NCBI GenBank assembly: GCA_947172415.1
Contig: OX359201.1
Coordinates: forward strand, 1,860,001 to 1,924,000
DNA: 64,000 bases
DNA from: Chondrosia reniformis
Taxonomy: Eukaryota; Porifera; Demospongiae; Chondrillida; Chondrillidae
Reading direction: 5' to 3'
Under the pieces are notes generated by a model, which was not told the DNA's origin, did not search any database, and saw nothing but the letters and a program-made list of their open reading frames with translations. The position numbers and the translations under genes are program-made. Of this stretch, positions 38,901-50,300 are shown piece by piece (position 1 is the first letter of the stretch; each line of letters begins with the position of its first letter).

Positions 38901-41466
38901 ATACAGAAACTTGTCAAAGGCAACTTTCAAATGAACTAAGAATATTCCTTCAATTTGTTGAAGAAATGTTTGTGGAAGGAAAAACAGCATTTGAACAAGA
39001 ATTTAAGGTAATACTGTACATACTTATGAAAAAATAATCAATACATTATGATACCACATGCATCACTTATTTTATTTTGTTTGTTAAATGTCGTTTATTT
39101 GAGTTGTGGTTGCATTTTACAAACAAAATCTATAAACATCTAGACATGTAATATTATATAATTAATCGCTATGCACATCTATAAAATGTATATTTATAGA
39201 GTATTACAAAGCAGTCCTCATCATCAGTAGCCATTGGACAGTCAAACAGGAAGTACAATAGATTTAAAAACATTTATCCATGTAAGATCAGATTCTACAC
39301 CTGTTACGTACTATTATACAGTACATTTGTCCAATTATCTTTGTAGATGATTTCTCAAGAGTGTGTCTATCAAGTGATCAAATAAATGGAAGTGACTACA
39401 TTAATGCTTCATTCCTTGATGTATGTGATAAACTATTATTTAGTATGTTCATATTGGTATTGTATATATATAAAGGAATGCAGAGGATATATACGTACAC
39501 TGCAATCTAAACTTTATACGTATATCTCACTATACGTATATGCATCATCATTATTATTATATATTAAATAATATATGGTATATACTTATATATACATAAT
39601 AATAACATGCACATACATATATACATTTTTGTGTATTATGCAGGGTTACAGCTACAAAAACTACTATATTGCTTCACAAGGTAATGATATAATGAATAAA
39701 TGTGAATTTATATGGAATTTTGTACAATTATATACATCATGGCATATGATATTTGTGCATGCTTATGCTGTAATATATATACTCAAGTTTACTCAATTGC
39801 CTATATTAGCTCCAACTTCAGAAACAATAAATGCCTTTTGGCAGATGATAATAGAAAATAAGCCAATATTTGTTGTCATGGTGACCAAGTTTATTGAAAA
39901 TGGTAAGGTACGTAACCACACTAGTATATTATCTATAAATGTGACCTTCCATGCCAAAATGCCCCTTTTCACATGGAAGGTCATAAATGCTTAAATAGTG
40001 TACAGTATATATATTCAAATTTGCTTTAACTTATTCAATTCTTGTTTCAAATGTAGTCTAAATGTGAAGAATACTTTCCAATTGAAATTGGGGAACTGAG
40101 GACATTTGGAAAATTTAAAGTGAAAACAATTTCAATGACCTACCAAATTGAACATGAAATACGAAAAATTGAAGTAACACTAGTCAGTTTGTAACTCGTG
40201 TTTACTGGTATATAATTAGCAATCCATGACCACTTTTTAAAAGTACTTTATATTCCTATTAACAGGATGAGACAACTCACACATTTGAACATTACTTCTT
40301 CACTGGATGGCCGGATCATGGAGTACCTAAATATCCAACCACACTGTTAAGAATGTTGTATCACATTAGAGAAATCAGAAAAGGCAGTAATCCAATGCTT
40401 GTTCACTGCAGGTAAATGGTATTAATCTCACTTGTATATACATGCATAGTTAATATTACTGTTTATGTACAGTATTAACTTTCACTCTATATCAAAACAG
40501 TGCTGGAGTTGGTCGTACTGGTACATTCATAGCACTGGACTACATTCTGGATCAGATCAATACTGAACAGACTGTAGACATAAAAGGAGTTGTAGAGAAA
40601 ATGAGACAAAAGAGAATGTTCATGGTACAGACTGTGGTGAGTTCCAATTACTGCTCATAATATTACTGCACATATATATAACAGTAACAGTGTATGAATA
40701 TACGTAGCTATAAAAAATTGTATATACTTGTACTGTATATAATTTCACAGTTCCATGGTATAATTAACGATTGTATATATAATGTATATATATCCTTTCC
40801 TTTAGTGCAGCTCTAAATATATATATATATAGTCAATGTGTATACGTATATATGTACGATCTATAATTATTCTAACTTGCAACTGCATGGCACCAGTTGT
40901 TTAAACAATGATATCCAATTTTATATAGGACCAATACATGTTCTTGTATAATGCAATAAGGGAAATGTTGCTATGTGGAGATTCCTGTATTGCCTCATAT
41001 GACATGAAGAGGTATGTAATGGACATGTCTCATGTGTCGCAGGAGGGGGAGTCTGGATTTGAAACACAGTTCAAGGTAGAGTTGTCATTTAATAATTAAT
41101 TACAAACATATATTAGACTAGAGACTAAATAAGTCTTATTATGAAAGTACACTGAAATCCTATATGTACATGTCGTATAAACATGAAAGAGATCATAAAA
41201 GATTAAAGCCTTATATGGCTCTATATGAAATCAATATTCCACAGTGAAAGTCTGGAGGCACAAACACTCCATGATGCATATATATGATCACAATTCAATT
41301 ATGTACGTATATATATAAAAATACATGTATACATATATACTATGCATGTCCTCTTGGTATATACAAGCTTGAAAAGACTTGACATTATTTTACTTTGATA
41401 CAGTATAAAAATATATAAATACGTAAATGGAGAGAGAAAGAACAATATCCTATATACAGCTCACAC

Positions 41467-41503
<37 letters not shown>

Positions 41504-44115
41504 GAAAAAATTGCCTTATTTTTCGACTCTGATCATATATATGTATATATATGTACTTAACACCTTTAATTTTCCTTTGCATGTGTAGATACTGGGAAAG
41601 TTAACATTAGTTTCTTCGAGTGATAGAAAGGTCCCTGGAATGAAAGATAAAGTACGATATATAGACAGGGCTCCTGGTAAGTTAAAGAAAGAATATTAAA
41701 TTTTTATTTTATTTGTTCACAGAGGAATTAATACTTGGATACAGTGCATTACACATGCATAGATTCCCAGGGTCACCATTGAATGATGGAATAGATAGAA
41801 ATTAATATAGCTGTCTGGCGCAATGAAGAAGAAGAAAGTAGAAGGAGAAATCTTTGTATCTTCATCCAAAGCTCTTTACCTATAGGCCTTTATTCTAAAG
41901 AACTAGGATGTATATAGCATGTAATAAAAAGTGGAAAAAGATGTTTATTTTGTGAACTGATGATGCGTGCAAATTTAGTTATAACACCATTCATAATCTT
42001 TAAATTTGATACTTTTAGTAAAAGGGAAGCATCTCTATGTGTCTCCTGGAAAGCTGCAACATATGTTTGAAATCAATGCATCATTAGTAGATGTAAGCCA
42101 TATACATTATACAGGTCTATAGTGGGTGGAGCAATGCATGATATGATTATATTTATGATTTATAATATGAGTTTCTGGCAAATACGTAATATACATATAT
42201 TATGGCAAAAGTGTGATAGCAATTTTTATGTACTATGTATTATATGAGATGCTTTGTAAATATTTACCTGTAATATATATGATCCACATCATGGGTCAAT
42301 GATTATATATTACTGATCAATTGCAAGTGTATATATGATATCACCCTAATTAATGTGAATAATATGTTGACTTATATATTACTTATTCCTATCTACATAG
42401 TTAGTAAACATATTTAAAAGGGGGAAATATGAACTCTACATACTGTTGTTGTATGCTCCAAACATGCTGCATTTCATATAATTTATATAGGGTCATCACA
42501 GTCCAAAGGCATTCATTGCAGCACAGACTCCAATGGCTACTAGTATTTTGGACTTTTGGACATTAATTTGTGAAACAAAGTGTTCAGTTGTCGTACTGGT
42601 GTGTCCACTCTTTGAGAATGATCAGGTAATTATATCCCCTAGGCCTCCCTTAAATATAATGTTACATGTTCTGTTTCATCTAAGCATTTTAGTATAACCT
42701 CTTGATTTTATATTTATATTACATAAAACTACAAGTTAGATCTAGTTTAGAAAAAAGTACAAAAAGTACAAATTGAGGTATATATAATATAGAGGGGATG
42801 AATTAGAAGTTATACGGATTGTGTTTATCCATGTTTCCGAATCCGAATGTATGTTTTATTACTCTTTGTACAGTGCTACATGGGGCAATGTAGCCCTAGT
42901 GTGCATCCAGCACATGATGCACTTAAATCAACAATAATAATATTATATAATTATACTTGCAGGAATCATGCTATCCATTTTGGCCAAATGAAGTTGGAAT
43001 TGTGTCTCAGTGTGAATCCATTTCAATCACCTGCATTAAGGCAAAGACACAGAGCACACTTGCCACATACAAACTAACAGTTGACAGTGAAAACATGGTA
43101 AGTACATGCATACACAAGACATAGATATAATATATTTATATAGAAAACATATACAAAATTGTATTTTTAGAAAGGTTTCCGTTAATATTTCAAACTTCTG
43201 GAATGTTGAGAGATGTACGTACGTACATGTAGTTGGTAATAATTTTGAATTATCAGACATTTCAACCTAAGGGTCTTCTTCAGTCAGATCAAAAATGTTC
43301 AAAAGATGATCATGAATTGAATCTTTTAAGAGATATACGTACGTACATATACACATGCAAGTATTTGCTTATTATGTATTTCTATTATATTTCAGACTTC
43401 TCCATTGGAGGTGTCACTGTATCATCATACAACATGGACAGAAAGAGGGAGACCTGATTCACTTGTACTCTTCAATTTGTTGTCTGAAGTAGATAAATTA
43501 AAACAACAGCAGCAAACATACTCTCCAGTAATAGTGGCTTGCAAGTAAGAGTGTCTGTCACACTTCCTATGTGTCATGTCACACCCTATTACATGTCATG
43601 TATTCTTGGTTAAATTACAATAGCTTTTAATAAACAGTAATTCTTAATTTACAGTGATGGTCTGGGAAGAAGTTGTACATTCATAGCAATTTGGTCACTG
43701 ATTGAACAGCTGAAGACAGAAGGACAGATTGATGTACTCAATACAGTCAAGTCCATCAGAACACAGAGACCAGGAGCTATATCTGAACTGGTAAGACTAT
43801 ATTAAGCATTGCATTGCATGGAATTGGTTGATTGTTTTCTAATAATTTGTTTGATAGTGTGTGCATATGTACAGTGTGTCACATGTTCTAAAATGGCTGC
43901 TTTGCTCTTGTCTAATAATATTTACTAGTATAAAAATTGATATTGAATAGGGAAGCCATTTTTAGAACTTCCTTATTTATGTAGAGATCTAGAGAACTAC
44001 GTATTTGGTATGTATTACATTTATCTCATATATTCAGGAGCAGTACATCCTGTGCCATGAAGTGGTTGTGGACTATTTGGATGCCTTTGCAGAATACTCC
44101 CATTTCAAATATTAA
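32938..44115 (+). CDS. RPTP gene 4: receptor tyrosine phosphatase with Ig2 exon cut by a transposon
   Basis: Exons: 32938-32968, 33082-33147 (signal peptide), 33757-34062 (Ig1), broken Ig2 from 34131, 35175-35480, 35547-35861, 36290-36574 (FN3), 37418-37459, 37532-37625 (TM), 37700-37902 (juxtamembrane, YVEI and YSEVS), 38907-39007, 39200-39281, 39347-39420, 39644-39680, 39810-39907, 40057-40182, 40266-40411, 40501-40636, 40929-41075 (D1), 41589-41676, 42019-42092, 42491-42625, 42963-43097, 43396-43544, 43655-43790, 44038-44115 (D2). D1 has GWPDHGVP and [12 protein letters not shown]2 has C-x5-R. The Ig2 exon meets foreign DNA at about 34411 and reads TGA at 34412-34414. Its flanking exons are both phase 1, so skipping Ig2 leaves an open frame of 1129 aa. 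Whether the cell does this is unknown; otherwise the gene is null. Three further elements (36768, 38172, and the 38693 fragment) sit in its introns. Confidence 0.8.
34412..35060 (-). mobile_element. pogo-like DNA transposon remnant cutting the Ig2 exon of gene 4
   Basis: The minus strand encodes an N-terminal transposase-like region from about 34932 down: [20 protein letters not shown], then (after a stop near 34628) [14 protein letters not shown] and [13 protein letters not shown]. This combination is common in transposon proteins with pogo/CENP-B-type DNA-binding regions; family placement is from memory. It ends abruptly at 34411 within Ig2 coding DNA, so its C-terminal catalytic part is missing. 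Confidence 0.65.
36768..37267. mobile_element. 500-bp MITE with CAGTGGAACCTCAC inverted ends
   Basis: Starts CAGTGGAACCTCAC (36768) and ends GTGAGGTTCCACTG (37267), flanked by TA on both sides (36766-36767, 37268-37269). These ends and the TA target fit pogo/Tigger-type Tc1-mariner elements. It contains repeated GAGGTGGTC blocks and no long frame. It lies in the intron of gene 4 after FN3-3 and is absent from gene 5. Confidence 0.85.
38172..38607. mobile_element. 436-bp element, 13-bp inverted ends, 6-bp target duplication
   Basis: Left end CATAGTTGCCAAC (38172), right end GTTGGCAACTATG (38607), with ATATAC on both sides (38166-38171, 38608-38613). The interior is CG-rich for this window, includes a CCGGGAC-rich right half and two AAAATGGCGG motifs. 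No transposase. The paralogous intron of gene 5 lacks it. Superfamily not assigned. Confidence 0.8.
38693..38830 (+). repeat. Penelope-like tail fragment in gene 4, before D1
   Basis: CTGTCTGGCTAGGC, then CCTCTGTATCTTTGCCCAAA and TTATAGGC. A separate insertion from the D2-intron fragments; its paralogue is at 51347 in gene 5. Confidence 0.65.
41470..41502. repeat. TA-dinucleotide microsatellite
   Basis: Uninterrupted run of TA units in the D1-D2 intron of gene 4; a related tract occurs in gene 5 near 54095-54123. Confidence 0.9.
41812..41945 (+). repeat. Penelope-like tail fragment in a D2 intron of gene 4
   Basis: Shared with 24248 and 54445. Homology to the full tail starts at GCTGTCTGGC, within six bases of the predicted hammerhead cut. 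Confidence 0.7.
42870..42935 (+). repeat. LINE-like 3' tail in a D2 intron of gene 4
   Basis: Same insertion as 25300 (TGCTACATGGGGCAATGTAG, CATGATGCACTTAA). Confidence 0.65.
43200..43330 (-). repeat. Repeat with CTGAAGA-stem motif, D2 intron of gene 4
   Basis: Shared insertion with 25635; plus strand TTTCAACCTAAGGGTCTTCT. Confidence 0.55.
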
Positions 44116-45029
44116 CACACTATATAGCTGTTGTGCTTTTGTAAAACAGTATTTGGTAATTGGGTGAGAATTTTCTTAACTCTTTGTTTTGGCTGTATGG
44201 TTGGGTGAATTTGGATTTTGTGTATATACTTCACATAATATTGTTATATATATGTTTGATGCATGTAATATATTAACTATATTGCATGTACTCCTACATA
44301 CGTATACATAAACGTATATAGTCATGAAAAACAATTTGAGAGAGATACCCATTTTGTTTAAATACTCATTTTTAAATTAACAAAATTAAATAAGCAATTT
44401 AATATCTTGTATACATAGAATGAAAAATAGTCTACTTAAATTTTTAGTTGATCATACATTTATAGAACTGAAATGACTTATATAAAGTTTTGTCTGTTAT
44501 TATTGCATGGAGAATCTGTTGGACATGTACGCTAATAAGTTTATGACTGTAGAGTTAATTTATAAGCTGTAAAATGTTTTATAATCACATAATATAAGTA
44601 TATATATAGACACATATTGAAATTAGATATTTCAAACGACATTCATTATCAAGTAAACACTAAAATGTTATTGTAATTATGGGAATTGTTCTTTTTATAA
44701 GTTGTGTATGTACAGTTATTGGGCTTTCACTTTAATGTTTTGATAAAGTTCTCCTGTGTGTTAACTGTTTGTTTATATGAAATCACTGAAAGGTATTATA
44801 CAATTTTCATGTTTTGAAATCTTATATTATAAGGTGTTTACTTACACTGTTAGTCAACAACATTATGGGGGCCGGTATATGTGAAGATAACATAGTGTTA
44901 TATGGCTGCTAGAGTGAATTGATGATCATGAGGTATATAATTATGCTTTTCTGATGAAGATGATTGAGAAGACTAGTTGATAATATATATACTGATATTG
45001 ATGAATTTATCAATTATACTTCCATGACA

Positions 45030-46052
45030 TATATATGTGGATGAGGAAATGATGAAGGATGTGCTCCTCATGCAGTGAAGAACAGTTGAAAACATTTAAT
45101 TACCAACATTAAATTGTTTGCAACCATTGGTTGCCATATTTTTCAAATGTAACTATATATATGTAGGTCCATTGCTGAGGGAGTTCTGCATGGAGAAGGG
45201 AAGTAAAATCAAATGCCATTAGCTGCCCTGAGGAAGACTCTAAATGAACTGGGATGTTGGAAATTAGTAGGGATGGAGTTGGAGAATATGTCTGAAGGGG
45301 AGAGGGGCAGATGATGGATTGTAGTGTCTGGAGGGCGGTGAAGGCCAGATGGGAGGCTGACCTGGAGTTGAAGGAAGATGGAGTGGTCTACCCAGAGAAG
45401 AAAGAACATGCCCTGTATGTTCGGTTTCAGGGATTGAAGATGTAGAACACTTCATTCTAAAGTGTGAGCTGTGTAAAGAGGAACGAAAGGATCTCTTTTT
45501 CTGGTTGCAGAGATTAGGGGTGGAGGTGGAGCAGCAGGAAGACATTCAGAAGACTGCATTCATTCTGCAAGTGGCAGCAAAAGAGGATGGATTAGCGAGA
45601 ATGATAGCTATAGAGAATTTAAGATGTGGATCAAGAGGTTCCAGTGTCAGACATATTCGTAAGTACTGTCATTTTTATCTTTGGAAAGGGTCATCTTTCG
45701 ACTTTGGGAGCATCTAGAGACACAGTTTTTTTATTCTTCTTTCTACTTCTTTCTGCTCTCTGTGGCAGAAAGAAGAACCAAAAAACTGCGTCTTTAGATG
45801 CTCCCAAAGTCAAAAGATGACCCTTTCCAAAGATAAGTTCAAGCACGCAGTTAGAAGAAATTCTTATTCTATTACTGTCATTTTGTACTGAATTGGTTTA
45901 TAAATGTGTTTGTCTGTTTTGCAACTGTGTTCTTTTGTAACATTTTTTTTACTTTTTGCTTACTTTATAGTGCTGCATGGGGCATACTCTCACCCTAGTG
46001 TGCAATGCACATGGTGCATCTAAAAAATATATTGAATATTGAATATTGAATA
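45030..46052 (+). mobile_element. LINE-like remnant, paralogue in 3' flank of gene 4
   Basis: Same element as 27530-28445, less decayed: one frame runs VEHFILKCELCKEERKDLFF to VAAKEDGLARMIAIENLRCG. Ends with ATATTGA repeats directly abutting the Ig2 remnant at 46053. It contains the foldback element 45675-45836. Confidence 0.5.
45675..45836. mobile_element. Foldback (long inverted repeat) element, about 162 bp
   Basis: Left arm TTATCTTTGGAAAGGGTCAT, then TTTCGACTTTGGGAGCATCT; right arm AGATGCTCCCAAAGTCAAAA, then GATGACCCTTTCCAAAGATAA. Arms of about 50 bp are near-perfect reverse complements, separated by a short loop that also self-pairs (TTCTTTCTGC.. with GCAGAAAGAAG). Its transcript would form a strong hairpin. 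Confidence 0.8.
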
Positions 46053-46267
46053 TATGTCCAGTCAGGAATATATGATATATTCTGGTATTATGGAACTAAT
46101 AATACTAAAGTGAAACTTAATCAAAATGCATATATTGCAGAAAGCCCTTACCCTGGTGGCTGTAGTGTTCTCAGAAGATATGAAACTAGAACTCCTGTGA
46201 ACTTAATTGGAATTTCATTGTAAAAGAAATGGGAAGACAGCATGGTTTGGAATTTTTGTTGATCCAA
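46053..46267 (+). pseudogene. Ig2 exon remnant, paralogue of 28446-28655
   Basis: Matches the fragment at 28446 and the Ig2 exon of gene 4 (CCAGTCAGGAATATATGAT, then the FWYYG and GTNNTKVK region, TGGTTTGGAAT, ending at TTGATCCAA before GTAGG). The frame is broken. It starts directly after an ATATTGA tandem tail of a LINE-like remnant, as does the copy at 28446, so both descend from one Ig2 exon that was cut by a retroelement before this flank was duplicated. Confidence 0.75.
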
Positions 46268-47360
46268 GTAGGATTTTTAACTAAGAGTTAAACTGAAATA
46301 TATGTTTATATAAATGCCTAAATAATATATAACTGTATTGTGTGTTCTTGTGAAACATTATATGACTTATAAAGTGAATTGGGTGTGACTCTTAATTGTT
46401 TAGATATGTAGAGTTGTTATACTGTGTCGTTGTGTGAAATTGGATTGTGTATGTGTACCATAATTGGATATATTATGATGCTTGATACATGTAATATGCA
46501 TTAACATTCAAAGAATGTTTTATTTCCTTGTATGTAATTGTATTAGACATTCTCTCAGGCTGAACATATATTAATAGGTATTTGAAAAATGAATGATTAT
46601 CAATCTCTTGTACAAGTGAGAATCAACATACGTACATACTACTAATTACTATAATATTATATATCCTGTGTTGCGTTTAACACATGCCCAGTAATCATGA
46701 TTGTAATATATGTATATGGTTAAAGTTTCAACTGGTATACAAACTAAGTTATTATTAAATATATTATGATAAAAATTATCATTAATTAGACCTGTCAGCA
46801 TATAAATATATTATATTCAATTTTATCGGCAACTGCATGGATTCGTTAGAAGCGTGGTCTGCTGAAAAATTAATTAATGGGTGTAAGATGTTAGCTATTG
46901 ATCGGTCACTTCAGTTTTAATTCTTGAATGGTATACTATAAACATGATAACTTCCATATACATTGCATATACATATGTAAAGTAGGACCAAAATTATATA
47001 CTGTATATGCTTATCCAATTAGCTTGCAATTGCATATGCTAATTATTTCCACTTGCATAATATTATATGTTTTTAAAAACTGTCACATATAATATACTTC
47101 TCCAAACATTCACAATGTATATACAAACATGTGTATGTATGTACGTACAGGTGGCAGCTATATAGCTAACTATAGTGATGCATTATATTATGTACTTTAA
47201 AGATTTCCTTATTGAAAGTGCAAATGTATATTATATGAAGCTGTACATAGATGTACACAATCTCAGTTTATATATATATATGGTCATATAAGAAAGTATT
47301 TACACTTTTAAAGTGTCTGTAGTTGGAATGCTAAGAGTTACCACACTCAATAAATGAGGA
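46268..47360. other. Spacer before gene 5
   Basis: 46268-46665 matches 28656-29045. After that it diverges, lacking the fused exon and FN3-3 remnant. No gene seen in the remainder. Confidence 0.65.
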
Positions 47361-50300
47361 ATGATGAAAAACAAATGTGACCACTTTATCTGTTAGTTTA
47401 TTAATGATTGTATAATGTATGTATTATCCTTTAGAAAATTTCTAGTAACAAGTTAAATTACTTTATAGTCACTTTTACAATTCTTTTACTGAGTATACAA
47501 AGTGCAACTGCTACTTCTACATTAATTGGTAAGTAAATGCTGATAAATTAAGCTTATAGGGTTGTATCCATCTATATTGAATTTAGATAGGTGAATCTAC
47601 TTTTTATTGTAATATGTACGTGATTTGTTGTTATATACGTATATTTTATGTGGTGCATGCTACATATATATTGGGTATACAGTGTTTCCTTCAAATATGT
47701 TACCACAAAATTAAGGCTGATGAATGTATATATGTGTGTATGTTATTTGCATCTGTGTGTGTGTGCGTGCAATTACACATGTAAATATCAACAAAAACTA
47801 ATTAAGTAACATAATTGTTTCTCTGCAAACTATATACGTCCCTTTATTGCTATTACCCAACGGAATATGTGCATTACAGTCACAGTAAACCTTTAAACAC
47901 GGCAAGATTATATCTTCAATATACATGTATATGCAACTATACCATGCACAACAATATCTTATAGCTATATTTGTCTATTAAAATGATTACCTATACATTT
48001 ATGTACGTATACAAGCCTAAATGTGCATGCGCTCGTAATCGACTTAAGTACGTTTTTAATGCTTTACAGTCATAGTTAAGATCGATGCTTATCCAAACAC
48101 TTCTGAAGTGGAGCAAGGAAAAACAGTGGTTTTGGTATGTAGAGTGGTTGGAGTACCTTATGGAAGTGAACTGACTTACAGCTGGACATGTGCTAGTGGA
48201 AGTACTTGTGACAATCCATCAGAACCACCACAGCATGGTTCAAGGAGGCAGTACAACAACACAGTAGTAGTAGATATAGTACATGATGGGGATAGTGGAG
48301 ACTACCAGTGTAATGTATCTAATAGAAGGGATGGAGTGATACTGGGGAGTGATACTCACAGGATCAGTGTTACAAGTTTGTTAGAAAGAATGTGAAGTCT
48401 ATTATTTTTGACAATTACTCTGTTTATACCTGTACGTTTGTTAATTTAATTTCACAATATTATTATACAATATATGAATATATGCATTTTTAGATAATTT
48501 AAAGGAAATAGTTTTATGCAATTGGTATATTTTTATATAGCTGGAATGTCCATATATATCAGACCAAGTAAATATGCATATGGAATCTACTTTCCAAGAA
48601 ACAGTTTTGTCACTGATGGAACTCCAATATTAATAGAAAGGAATACCAAATATCGCATCAATTGTTACAGTACAGGTCAAGTGTTCTGGTATTATAGAAA
48701 TGGAACTAAACCTCCCTTCTCAGGTCACTCTTATACATCATATTATAACAATAAATATAAGTTAAACCGATTAACAAGACTAATTTCTCTGAATCCCTCA
48801 AATGAAGAATTCTACTGTCAAAGAAATGAGAGGACAGCATGGTTTGGAATGTTTGTCAATCCAAGTTAGCATTATATACGTATATGTATGTGTAATTAGC
48901 ATCATGTTGAAATGTCTCTTTTATATATAATTTATAAAATAAATCATATATATATACGTACGTATGTACGTATATGTGGTTTAAGAATATCAGAAATTAC
49001 TGTATATACGTATATGTAATTTAGACACTACCTCTCTCACTTCAAGTGAAAACCTGTCAAGGACACAAATCACTCAACACTCCATTACACTTAGTTGGAC
49101 TAGTGTTAGTGGAAGCTCTGGATATTACATCAGTTATGAAAGACTGGACTTCTCAGTACCAGTCACACCAACCTACGTGAGGTTGAGTGGATCTGACAGT
49201 ACAAGTGTTACTCTGAACAATCTGACAGCTGGAACTAGATACAAGATTAGAGTGTGGGCTACAGATGGTAGTGGAGTCAGTCAACCCATAGAGAAGACAG
49301 TTAAAACAGAAGATGACAGTGAGTTTAATGATATCAATATAATATGCATTAAAGACTAAAGACCTGTATATTGTATACATATGGCTTACATCTACTAATT
49401 TCCATTTTTCAGTTCCTAGTCCTCCACGTCTGATGATAATTACAAGAGGTATTGAAAATAGAGTTGAGTTGAACTGGCTACCTCCTGTTAATCCAAATGG
49501 AGTGATCACTTCTTATAACATTGAGTACACTACAAACAGTGCCTTTACCACAATCAGTGAAACTGTACTTACCAAAAATAGCTTAACACATTACAACTGG
49601 ACAGGACCAGAGTTCCCTACATACTACATGAGAGTGAGGGCAGTCAACTCAGCTAACACTGATACTGGTACAATGTCTGAGCCATCAAATGTCATAAAAC
49701 GGTGTTTGGGAACAGAGAGAGGTACGTACAGTACTCTCTATAATGTACGTATATACACAATGATTGTTTCATGGTGAAGGTTAACAACCCTAATTGGACC
49801 CTGTCCCTAATTAGAATGTTAATTGAAAGATCAAAGCTATATTATATGAATTCATATAAATCACCTTAAAACTTTATCTTAAGTAAAATAAGAAAATTAA
49901 AAAACCACCGTTACAAAAAAGTTATATCTATGCGACAACATTGAATATATATATTAAATTTAAGCCATGAATTGACACTACTTACATTTATATATACAGA
50001 ACCAGATGATCCAACAGGATTGAGAGGAATAATAGAAAAAGCATCAACAACATCTGTCTACATTAAATGGGATCAGTCACCTCCAACTACATGTGATGGA
50101 GTTACTTGGTATAAATTGAGTTATACAATGGACAAGAATTTCACTATAAATGTGACTAACATTACAACTAACAACACACACTACAATTTAACAGAACTTG
50201 TGGAATATACTGCATTATACATCACACTTGTAGCAGTGAATGCTGTTGGAAAGTCAGCTGGACATGCTAATACTACCATCACAGACCAAAGTAACATTAA

